The notes under the pieces: model-generated
Database searches by the model: none
What the model saw: only the letters and a program-made list of their open reading frames with translations
Told to the model about the DNA's origin: nothing
In this document: positions 6,346 to 11,855 of the stretch, piece by piece
How the letters are laid out: every line of letters starts with the position of its first letter
Numbering within the stretch: the first letter of the stretch is position 1
DNA from: JAQBFJ01 sp032123435
GTDB taxonomy: Bacteria > Verrucomicrobiota > Kiritimatiellia > UBA8416 > JAQBFJ01
Direction of reading: 5' to 3'
DNA length: 11,855 nt
NCBI GenBank assembly: GCA_032123435.1
Contig: JAQBFJ010000185.1
Span: 1 to 11,855 of the forward strand
Made by a program: the position numbers and the translations under genes

Positions 6346-7239
6346 ATGAAATTCATGATTTCCATATGGACGCTTACTGATCCCGAAAGAACGGCCGATA
6401 AGCTTTCTGCTGACGGGGTAACTGCCGTTGAGCTTGGGCCTACTTTCATGATGTCTGAAACCGAAGCGCGTATCAAGGCTGTGGCACATTATTTTCGGGA
6501 AAAGGGAATAAACATTTGCGCGGTTCACGCCCCACTGGACAGTGAAGACTCTCTTTCGGGTCTGGATAAAGATGTCCGGGAAAAGGCAATAGATAATCAC
6601 AAGAAACTGCTGGAACACGCCGCTTTGGCAGGGGCGCATCATGTGGTAGTGCATGCCGGCACTCTTGCTGAGGCGCATGAAATTCCGGAGATGGAAAAGA
6701 TAATATCTGGCAGTCTGGGAAAATTGCTTGGTCTAGCGGAAAAGCTCAACATGAAACTTGCGCTGGAGAATTTGCCGCCAGGTTATCCGGGCTGTGACAG
6801 TGGAAACCTGCGCCGGATAGTAGATGATATTGCATCACCATGGCTCGGGGTATGCTTTGATACGGGCCATGCGCATATTTCAGGCGAAGGAGTTGATCAT
6901 TCATTTGCCGTTCTTCGCGATCGTATTATTGCTTTCCACCTCCATGATAACGGCGGCGTAGCGGATCAACATTTACAGCCGCCATACGGCACGATTAACT
7001 GGTCTGCATTCGGGCGTGTTCTGGCGCAAATGAATTTCACTAACCTGATATGTATCGAGGCATTGCCGTGGGGAAACGCGAGTTGGGCGATAGAGATGAA
7101 AGAAGTGGAGGCCTTATTAACAAAAGGCAAACTGACTGTTCCGTTCGAGAGGAAACGGGTTGCATTAATCTGTCAGGAATGCGGTCATTATATATTTGGC
7201 ACTGAGAAAGACTGGTTCTGCGCGTGCGGCGCGGTATAG
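6346..7239 (+). CDS. Xylose-isomerase-like TIM-barrel protein (sugar phosphate isomerase/epimerase family) with C-terminal four-Cys knuckle
   Basis: This is a metal-dependent (beta/alpha)8 barrel of the AP-endonuclease-2/xylose-isomerase-like family, whose members isomerise or epimerise sugars or act as endonuclease IV. In 297-residue numbering the barrel strands and metal residues are visible: GVTAVELGP at 24-32, CAVHAPLDS at 58-66, HHVVVHAG at 98-105, LALENLPPG with Glu141, GVCFDTGHAH with Asp172 and His175, AFHLHDN with His198/His200, DQHLQPPYGTINW with His209, and CIEAL with Glu238. The pattern fits a sugar isomerase/epimerase better than endonuclease IV; the substrate is unknown. After the barrel ends (about 262) comes a short tail with C276-x2-C279 and C292-x-C294, a likely zinc knuckle not usual in the family. 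ATG 6346 is preferred, though a TTG at 6325 and ATG 6355 are possible. The gene stands alone, divergent from the gspF-like gene. Confidence 0.88.
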   Translation: MKFMISIWTLTDPERTADKLSADGVTAVELGPTFMMSETEARIKAVAHYFREKGINICAVHAPLDSEDSLSGLDKDVREKAIDNHKKLLEHAALAGAHHVVVHAGTLAEAHEIPEMEKIISGSLGKLLGLAEKLNMKLALENLPPGYPGCDSGNLRRIVDDIASPWLGVCFDTGHAHISGEGVDHSFAVLRDRIIAFHLHDNGGVADQHLQPPYGTINWSAFGRVLAQMNFTNLICIEALPWGNASWAIEMKEVEALLTKGKLTVPFERKRVALICQECGHYIFGTEKDWFCACGAV

Positions 7240-7340
7240 GCATAAAGAAGCCTTGCTGAAGAGGGAAAGGGAATTTTGACAGGATAACCCGCCTTCGCAA
7301 GAAAGCTTCGGCGAGGCGCGGCAGGATAGACCCGACTTCT

Positions 7341-7353
7341 CCGCCTGAGGCGG
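7341..7353. repeat. Palindrome CCGCCTGAGGCGG
   Basis: Perfect inverted repeat with six-base arms around a single central G, inside the repeat-module cluster. The same arm sequences (CCGCCT and AGGCGG) recur as a wider stem at 11594-11623. Confidence 0.8.
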
Positions 7354-7429
7354 ATTCGACGAGGTAAGCCCGGCTTCGGTCGCAATAGCGTGCTACGCCG
7401 TGGCAAGCAGGATGAAGAGGGAGATAGTC

Positions 7430-7465
7430 CAAGAAATCTGGATAAAAATATCGGCAGATTTCTTG
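7430..7465. repeat. 11-bp perfect inverted repeat with 14-base loop
   Basis: CAAGAAATCTG (7430-7440) and CAGATTTCTTG (7455-7465) are exact reverse complements separated by 14 A/T-rich bases. Only a short TTTT follows, six bases on, so it is a poor intrinsic terminator. It may be an internal hairpin of the repeat element or a binding site. Confidence 0.75.
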
Positions 7466-7628
7466 AACAGTTTTCCTGATGGGGAAGGGGAGTTTTAGAC
7501 CCGCCTGTAGCGTTTGAAGCCGCAGGCAATGCGGGCAGGCAGGATGACGGGATAGAGACGGATTAAAGAGAATTGGATATTGGGTGTTGAAAAAGGAGAC
7601 CATTTCACTCTAAGTTGTTGACAAAACG

Positions 7629-7658
7629 TTGATTATCCCAAAGATGTGGCAGAATATT
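7629..7658 (+). promoter_or_regulatory. Candidate promoter for creD
   Basis: TTGATT (7629-7634) and AATATT (7653-7658) have 18-base spacing and lie about 35 bases before the creD ATG. A perfect TTGACA at 7618-7623 is also present but has only a weak -10 partner. This is the A/T-rich part of the gap, after the repeat cluster ends. Confidence 0.35.
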
Positions 7659-7692
7659 TGCCAGAACGTAGTAATAAAAAAGGAAGGTTTTT

Positions 7693-9069
7693 ATGTATGA
7701 AGATTCCTCAGGGCCGCCGCCGTTTGACAGGAACAATTTAACTGAAAACAAAGGTGAATTCAGCAAAATGACGACAGTTATTCGGAGCTCGGTAACTTTC
7801 AAGGTTTTTGCTGTCGGCTTCCTTATTCTCGTGCTTCTGATTCCTACCGCGATGGTCAGGAATTTAATCAAGGAACGGGAATGCAGACAGGATGCGGTTG
7901 TTGAAGAAATAGGTGCCAAATGGGGAACCGCGCAGACGATATCAGGTCCGATAATCACCTTGCCCTATGAAGAAACGGTAAAAACCGGTGATGGCAAGAC
8001 AACTGTGTACACGAGATATTTTCATATTTTGCCGGACAAACTGGATGTTGTAGGAGAACTAAGTCCGGAAATTCGGCACAGAGGCTTGTATGAAACGGTG
8101 TTATACAATGCGAAATTAAGACTGACCGGTCTGTTTTTATATCCTGATCTTGAAGAACAGGGCATTTCCAGAAAAGACATTATCTGGTCCCGCGCGTTTC
8201 TTGCAATGGGCATTTCCGACATGAAAGGCGTCAAGGAGAACGTGAATATAAGAATAGACGGCATGGATATGGCAATGAATCCGGGCATAGAGACAACGGA
8301 TATATTCACGTCCGGAATTCATGTCAAGCTGAAGACTGCCGGGAAAAAGGAGAAGCTTTCTTTTGACGTAAGCCTTGATCTGAACGGAAGTCAATATCTT
8401 TATTTTGTGCCGGCGGGCAAAGACACAAGTGTTTCTCTTTCGTCGACATGGAGCAGTCCGAGTTTTGACGGAAGTTTTCTGCCGGCGGAACGGGAAATCA
8501 ATGAGGATGGATTCAATGCCCGCTGGCGGGTACTGCATCTCAACAGAAATTATCCGCAATGCTGGAAAGGGAACAGGTACAAGATTGCTGATTCGGCTTT
8601 TGGCGTTAAGTTTTTTGTTCCTAACGACGCGTATCAGAAATCGACCAGAACGGCCAAATACGCCGTTCTGTTCATAAGTCTTACATTCATGGTTTTCTTC
8701 TTTGCTGAAATAATGAATAAACTGAGCATACATCCACTGCAGTATTTACTGATAGGATTGGCCCTGACCGTATTTTACACGTTATTGATTTCCATTTCGG
8801 AACATACGGGATTCGGGAAGGGTTATGCACTGGCAAGTATTGCCACCATTCTTCTGATAACCGGCTATGCCAAAGGTGTGCTCAGGAAAAACGTGCTTGC
8901 GCTGGTAGTGGGCAGTGTGTTGACGATACTTTACGTATATCTTTATATTGTTCTGCAACTTGAGAATTTCGCCTTGTTACTCGGCAGTATAGGTATTTTC
9001 ATAATACTTGCGGTAGTAATGTGTTTGACCAGAAAGATCAACTGGTACGCGATCGGGACGGAAGAATAG
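7693..9069 (+). CDS. creD: CreD-family inner membrane protein
   Basis: CreD is an inner-membrane protein known in E. coli as part of the CreBC regulon and linked to envelope integrity and beta-lactam or colicin tolerance; its biochemical role is unknown. The 458 residues match the family length. One membrane helix at about 36-55 is followed by a family signature around WGTAQTISGPIITLPY (77-92). A large extracytoplasmic beta-rich region (about 60-320) contains RYFHILPDKLDVVGEL, RGLYETVLYNAKLRLTG and FGVKFFVPNDAYQKSTRTAKYA. Five more helices lie at about 322-341, 349-368, 376-395, 400-421 and 425-445, with the typical LQLENFALLLGSIG and TRKINWYA. The ATG has AAGGAAGG five bases upstream. An in-frame ATG at codon 26 would give a shorter N terminus closer to homologues. 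No CreBC regulator or dedicated HTH gene is adjacent. Confidence 0.94.
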   Translation: MYEDSSGPPPFDRNNLTENKGEFSKMTTVIRSSVTFKVFAVGFLILVLLIPTAMVRNLIKERECRQDAVVEEIGAKWGTAQTISGPIITLPYEETVKTGDGKTTVYTRYFHILPDKLDVVGELSPEIRHRGLYETVLYNAKLRLTGLFLYPDLEEQGISRKDIIWSRAFLAMGISDMKGVKENVNIRIDGMDMAMNPGIETTDIFTSGIHVKLKTAGKKEKLSFDVSLDLNGSQYLYFVPAGKDTSVSLSSTWSSPSFDGSFLPAEREINEDGFNARWRVLHLNRNYPQCWKGNRYKIADSAFGVKFFVPNDAYQKSTRTAKYAVLFISLTFMVFFFAEIMNKLSIHPLQYLLIGLALTVFYTLLISISEHTGFGKGYALASIATILLITGYAKGVLRKNVLALVVGSVLTILYVYLYIVLQLENFALLLGSIGIFIILAVVMCLTRKINWYAIGTEE

Positions 9070-9121
9070 GGCGAACAGTCGGCGTCCGGCCTTGTTGCAG
9101 AAGGCAATAATTTCCAACGCG

Positions 9122-9144
9122 CCCTGCTGTATGGGTCAGCAGGG
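9122..9144 (+). other. Hairpin between creD and the PHP gene (possible weak terminator or leader stem)
   Basis: CCCTGCTG (9122-9129) and CAGCAGGG (9137-9144) form a perfect eight-base-pair stem with a seven-base loop. The nearest T-run (TTTT) comes only about 15 bases later, just before the PHP ribosome binding site. It could weaken read-through from creD or sit in the leader of the PHP mRNA. A second, weaker stem, GCCTT/AAGGC, lies at 9089-9105. Confidence 0.5.
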
Positions 9145-9173
9145 GTGTGTGCAAACATATTTTAAAGGAAAAC

Positions 9174-9833
9174 ATGAAAATAGATCTTCATGTTCATACA
9201 AGCGATAGATCGGCCTGCGGCAAAGCGTCTGAAGTGGAACAAATACACGCCGCCATACAGGCAGGGCTGGACGCTATTGTTTTTATGGATCACAGACGGC
9301 TCGCGCCCGTGGATACTATCAAAAGGCTGAACGACACATACGCGCCGTTCCGTGTTTTTGGCGGTATTGAATTAACAGTTGATGAAGAGGATGTAATAAT
9401 TCTTGGCATTAACGACAGCAGGCTGGAAACAATAGATTGGTCATATCCGGAACTGCATGCGTTTACCAGAGAAAATGGCGGGTTCATTGCGGTAGCGCAT
9501 CCGTTTCGCAATCATCAGAATGTCAGACTGGATCTGAAACAATTTACACCGGACGCGATAGAAGCGTATTCGCCGCATACACCGGTCGAATCTGCTGAAC
9601 AGATCCTTGAAATTATTTCGTATCTGGATGTGAACGCTTTAAGCAACTCTGACGCGCACGACAGTACGGTTTTTGGTAAATACTATAATATTCTAAATAA
9701 AACACCGTCCTCTGAAAAAGAACTTATAGACCTGCTCAAGAAGGGCAGGTTCAGAATGGTGGTTAACGCGAACGGTAGCGTTTCGGCAGAGAGTGGACGG
9801 TCTGAGTGTTTTAGTTTCCCGGAGAAGGCATGA
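9174..9833 (+). CDS. PHP-domain metal-dependent phosphoesterase
   Basis: This is a polymerase-and-histidinol-phosphatase (PHP) fold hydrolase, a trinuclear-metal phosphoesterase. In 219-residue numbering the metal ligands are all visible: HVH at 6-8, MDH with Asp39/His40, GGIELT with Glu66, AHPF with His109, and NSDAH with Asp160/His162. The motif order matches small stand-alone PHP proteins (like YciV/RNase AM or YcdX types) rather than DNA polymerase domains. It could act on nucleotides, 5' ends of nucleic acid or phosphorylated metabolites; the substrate is unknown. ATG 9174 is chosen over an upstream in-frame ATG at 9147 because AAAGGA lies four bases before it and MKIDLHVHTS is the classic PHP start. 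Its TGA overlaps the next gene's ATG (ATGA), so the two products are probably made together. Confidence 0.93.
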   Translation: MKIDLHVHTSDRSACGKASEVEQIHAAIQAGLDAIVFMDHRRLAPVDTIKRLNDTYAPFRVFGGIELTVDEEDVIILGINDSRLETIDWSYPELHAFTRENGGFIAVAHPFRNHQNVRLDLKQFTPDAIEAYSPHTPVESAEQILEIISYLDVNALSNSDAHDSTVFGKYYNILNKTPSSEKELIDLLKKGRFRMVVNANGSVSAESGRSECFSFPEKA

Positions 9834-11557
9834 ACAAAACGGAAGAAGAATTGGTAAGTATTGAACGGAAGTCATCGGCAGTGACTCTGTCCGACATGGA
9901 AGTTTTTATTTTTCCAGAGCTGATGTACAGCCTTGTGCTGGCCAATATCATGTCTCCACGCATCTGGCGATGGCGTGATGACCCATGGTTTCGTGGTATT
10001 AATAAAATGAAGCCGTATAGACGTATTACGCGACTGAAGCAGTATATAATGGATCATTACATGTTCAATCTGGACCTGGAAACATGGGGTTTAACAAGCA
10101 CGGAGAAGGAGCTTGCCAGGTTCAGGAATTTTATCAATGAAGACACATTAGCGCAATCCAACGCGTTGTTCGGATACGAGGGGGACAAGTACTATTTTGA
10201 CATTGATATTCGAACGCATTTCGGACTGGATAAATACGGAGGCAATGTTATTCCCTACTGGAAGACCGAAACAGTAGAAGCCATGGACGCGTTTGAGCAT
10301 AAGCCGAATTATCAGACGGGAGCAGGCGAATGCGTTTCTCTGGCTGCTCTTTATGCGGCAGCTCTTTTCGTAATATGCCGTATTCCGCTGAAGGATATTT
10401 ACCTCATGGCTACACCCCTGCATTCGCAGAATTTTATGGATATTGAAGATGGTATTCTTACCAATAACAGACGCATTGTAACGAAAAACATGTGGTTCAA
10501 CGGCACGGCGCTTTCCGCGCAGGCAAGACGGGCATTGGAAAACGAACGAATTACCATCGTAGCGCATGAGACAGGGTGGATACACACCGTTTACGAGCAG
10601 GCAACAATTAATCCCGGCGTGTATGCCCGTTTCAGGGACAGACTAAGCGAGTTTCTGAAAGTAAAACTCAGTCATGATATACTGGGCAATTTTCTCAGAC
10701 ATAGTCCGGATCTGCAGAAATGCTTTCAGATCAAATGTCAAATACACGGAGCAGACCATTATATTCAGGCGGAACGCGCGTTCTCATATGAGAACGGAAG
10801 TCCATACAGTCTTGCGGATAATACAAGGGACAAACTGCTTGCGGAAATTGACAGAGAAGAATTTGCCTGTAGTCCTCTTCCGAACAGAATAAAATTTAAT
10901 GATCTCGAAGATTTCGTGCGTATGAACAGTATTAACCTGGATGTTGCCGATGATGTTGAAAAATTGAAAGAACAGTTTGTTTCAGAATGTCTGCATCGCG
11001 ACAAGGTTATGGCTGGTTTGATGAATTTTTGTCATATTAAACCACAACTTCCTGAAGCTTCCGGCAAGAAATTCAGTCCTGAAGAAGCATCGCTTGAGAT
11101 AGGCATAGACATGAGTAGAGAGGAGATTGTAGACAGGCTGGAAAGTATTCGCGGGGAGAACACCATGGCTGATCTGGCGTTTTACGCGTATCGTGATCTT
11201 AAGCGGACCGAATCAGATCCGTTTCTAATTGCTGCGGTACAGCGGAACCCGGTTTCCACAGAAGGTGCCAGGCAGATGGACGTGAATGAGATTGTGAAAA
11301 AGATCAACAGCATGGCAAACGACTCCATATATGATGAACCGGGCCGGCTTGCCCAGCCTGATGAAGTCTGGAACTATGAGCGAGGTGACGGTCTGGAAAA
11401 ATCTATTCTACTGGCGAATATTATACGGGCGCGGTCGCCGGACGAACGGATGCAGATAGAAATATCGGGTTCAACGGTTCTTTTGCGGACAGCCGGCGGC
11501 GAGTATTCATTCGCATCCATAAAAGAGCTGAAAGAACAGACATGGGCAGTGCCTTAG
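9830..11557 (+). CDS. Large transglutaminase-like (papain-fold) protein of unknown function
   Basis: The 575-residue protein has no signal peptide. An N-terminal region rich in Trp/Tyr/Arg (about 20-135; SPRIWRWRDDPWF, DLETWGLTSTEKELARF, YYFDIDIRTHFGLDKYG) precedes a transglutaminase-like core. GAGECVSLAALYAAALF holds the probable nucleophile Cys168 and TPLHSQNFMDIEDG the probable His198, with an acid or amide residue (Asn201, Asp204 or Asp207) following. After a helical middle (about 265-500), PDEVWNYERGDGLEKSILLANIIRARSPDER at about 510-540 reads like a second transglutaminase motif in which the GDC cysteine is replaced (Gly-Asp-Gly). It may be a non-catalytic copy. GGAGAAGG precedes the ATG, which overlaps the PHP stop. 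Transglutaminase-like domains may be proteases, amidases or crosslinkers, so no reaction can be assigned. The fold call is inferred from the Cys/His pattern. Confidence 0.85.
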   Translation: MNKTEEELVSIERKSSAVTLSDMEVFIFPELMYSLVLANIMSPRIWRWRDDPWFRGINKMKPYRRITRLKQYIMDHYMFNLDLETWGLTSTEKELARFRNFINEDTLAQSNALFGYEGDKYYFDIDIRTHFGLDKYGGNVIPYWKTETVEAMDAFEHKPNYQTGAGECVSLAALYAAALFVICRIPLKDIYLMATPLHSQNFMDIEDGILTNNRRIVTKNMWFNGTALSAQARRALENERITIVAHETGWIHTVYEQATINPGVYARFRDRLSEFLKVKLSHDILGNFLRHSPDLQKCFQIKCQIHGADHYIQAERAFSYENGSPYSLADNTRDKLLAEIDREEFACSPLPNRIKFNDLEDFVRMNSINLDVADDVEKLKEQFVSECLHRDKVMAGLMNFCHIKPQLPEASGKKFSPEEASLEIGIDMSREEIVDRLESIRGENTMADLAFYAYRDLKRTESDPFLIAAVQRNPVSTEGARQMDVNEIVKKINSMANDSIYDEPGRLAQPDEVWNYERGDGLEKSILLANIIRARSPDERMQIEISGSTVLLRTAGGEYSFASIKELKEQTWAVP

Positions 11558-11560
11558 TTT

Positions 11561-11623
11561 TGATGGGGAAGAGATGTTTACCACCCGGCGTCCCCGCCTC
11601 GAGTCCCCGAGGGTATGAGGCGG
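11561..11623. repeat. Second copy of the intergenic repeat module
   Basis: TGATGGGGAAG at 11561-11571 is identical to 7477-7487, and both continue through a T-rich step into C-rich sequence. It is followed by an inverted repeat, CCGCCTC (11594-11600) and GAGGCGG (11617-11623), with a 16-base loop. The arms contain the same CCGCCT/AGGCGG as the palindrome at 7341-7353. An alternative inner pairing CCTCG/CGAGG (11597-11601 with 11608-11612) is possible. The module begins four bases after the transglutaminase-like gene's stop, so it may also act at the mRNA 3' end. Confidence 0.55.
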
Positions 11624-11645
11624 AGGAGAAAGATGAGAGAAGAGA

Positions 11646-11685
11646 GTTGATTTAATTTGGGACTGACGTCTCAAATTAAATCAAC
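11646..11685. repeat. 18-bp-arm hairpin with TGAC tetraloop
   Basis: Left arm 11646-11663 (GTTGATTTAATTTGGGAC) and right arm 11668-11685 are complementary over 18 positions with a single mismatch that would be a G-U pair in RNA, around a four-base loop TGAC. The outer 14 pairs are A/T-rich and perfect. No T-tract follows, so it is not a standard intrinsic terminator. It could be an RNA stem, an end of a mobile element, or a protein-binding palindrome. Confidence 0.85.
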
Positions 11686-11711
11686 AACCTGCAAGGGGGA
11701 GAAGGTAATCT

Positions 11712-11789
11712 CCGAGGTCTGCTCCATGACAACAACGTTGCATCAAATCATGGATTGCTTTTGCAATACAGGATTTGATGTAACCTCGG
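11712..11789. other. Nested multi-helix inverted-repeat region, candidate structured RNA or element end
   Basis: Three nested pairings share one axis. The outer is CCGAGG (11712-11717) with CCTCGG (11784-11789), the middle is GTTGCATCAAATC (11737-11749) with GATTTGATGTAAC (11772-11784, one G-U position), and the inner is ATTGC (11754-11758) with GCAAT (11763-11767) around TTTT. The outer and middle helices share one base, so one of them would lose a pair. A separate small stem, GGAGA/TCTCC (11698-11713), lies just to the left. No protein-coding frame with a start and recognisable features covers the stretch. The strand cannot be decided. Confidence 0.6.
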
Positions 11790-11799
11790 CCTTTATATT

Positions 11800-11820
11800 C
11801 TCCGTGTCCTCTGTGGTGAA
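11800..11820 (-). repeat. CACAGAGGACACGGAG-type sequence, a possible dispersed motif
   Basis: On the minus strand the sequence reads TTCACCACAGAGGACACGGAG. Iterated CACAGAG/GACACAGAG strings are, as far as I recall, common dispersed sequences in many bacterial genomes, often near GxxExxE-type protein genes. Only one unit is visible here before the window ends, and no gene is attached. The rest of 11558-11855 holds only the inverted repeats listed separately. Confidence 0.35.
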
Positions 11821-11855
11821 TGTCTTTCTGTCCCCATATCCTTGTAATTCCTGCC

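Larger units (their letters stand above)
7263..7560. repeat. Gene-free region 7240-7692: cluster of small GC-rich repeat modules
   Basis: The 453 bases between the TIM-barrel gene and creD hold no convincing gene. Two similar purine-rich blocks, GGGAAAGGGAATTTTGAC at 7263-7280 and GGGGAAGGGGAGTTTTAGAC at 7481-7500, each lead into an ACCCGCC-type sequence. CAGGAT recurs at 7280, 7322, 7408 and 7540. GC-rich palindromic pieces (CCGCCTTCGC, CTTCGGCGAGGC, CCGCCTGAGGCGG, GCTACGCC) fill the space between. This composition is typical of dispersed REP- or MITE-like intergenic repeats in uncultured bacterial genomes. A related module occurs at 11561-11623. Open frames crossing this stretch on the minus strand lack recognisable protein features. 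Confidence 0.6.

Noticed and set aside
7040..7603. Minus-strand open frame of 187 codons crossing the TIM-barrel 3' end and the repeat region
   Set aside because: It is antisense to a clear gene for part of its length and otherwise runs through repeat modules. It is rich in Arg/Pro/Ser with no recognisable domain, as expected for a GC-rich shadow frame.
8137..8733. Minus-strand open frame of 198 codons
   Set aside because: Fully antisense to creD, with no domain features and no ribosome binding context.
9089..9144. Intrinsic terminator of creD
   Set aside because: Stems are present, but neither is followed directly by a T-tract, so only a hairpin is reported.
11690..11855. Minus-strand frame open to the window edge (reads through HHRGHGEYKGRGYIK), considered as a GxxExxE-type gene or remnant
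   Set aside because: The CACAGAG-type string recalls such genes, but the residues after it do not show the expected helix and GxxExxE motif, and the frame ends after about 50 codons with no start in view.

Overview
The window is about 11.9 kb of dense bacterial chromosome from an organism of moderate GC content. No rRNA, tRNA, transposase, phage gene or CRISPR array was seen. The gene content suggests an anaerobic, fermentative, Gram-negative-type bacterium: a butyrate kinase/phosphotransbutyrylase pair, a CreD-type envelope protein and a type II secretion F-like domain. The order rimO then a CxxC/CxxC acidic-tail protein, the orphan GspF-like domain and the large transglutaminase-like protein recall uncultivated PVC-superphylum or Omnitrophota-like genomes. 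That placement is inference only, since no marker gene is present to confirm it.

Layout. (1) Positions 2-3333, plus strand: the 3' part of rimO, a 213-aa zinc-binding-like protein ending in an almost pure aspartate/glutamate tail, and a D-aminoacylase-family amidohydrolase, all tightly spaced. (2) Positions 3325-6217, minus strand: an apparent operon read right to left, consisting of a 105-aa orphan GspF-like domain, an acetolactate synthase small subunit (ilvN/ilvH type), ptb and buk. It converges on block 1 with a 9-bp overlap of the two 3' ends. (3) Positions 6346-7239, plus strand: a xylose-isomerase-like TIM-barrel protein with an added C-terminal four-cysteine knuckle, divergent from block 2. 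(4) Positions 7240-7692: a gene-free stretch filled with small GC-rich repeat modules and inverted repeats. (5) Positions 7693-9069: creD. (6) Positions 9174-11557: a PHP-domain phosphoesterase whose stop overlaps (ATGA) the start of a 575-aa transglutaminase-like protein. (7) Positions 11558-11855: a non-coding end region with another copy of the repeat module, an 18-bp-arm hairpin and a nested multi-helix inverted-repeat structure.

How the genes work together. Ptb and Buk would convert an acyl-CoA to its acid with ATP formation. A branched-chain keto-acid link through the ilvN neighbour is attractive but unproven. The D-aminoacylase could release D-amino acids from N-acylated forms. The least-described material is the PHP/transglutaminase pair with a second, cysteine-less copy of the transglutaminase motif, the orphan GspF-like domain at the head of a metabolic operon, the CxxC/acidic-tail protein, and the structured non-coding DNA at the right edge.
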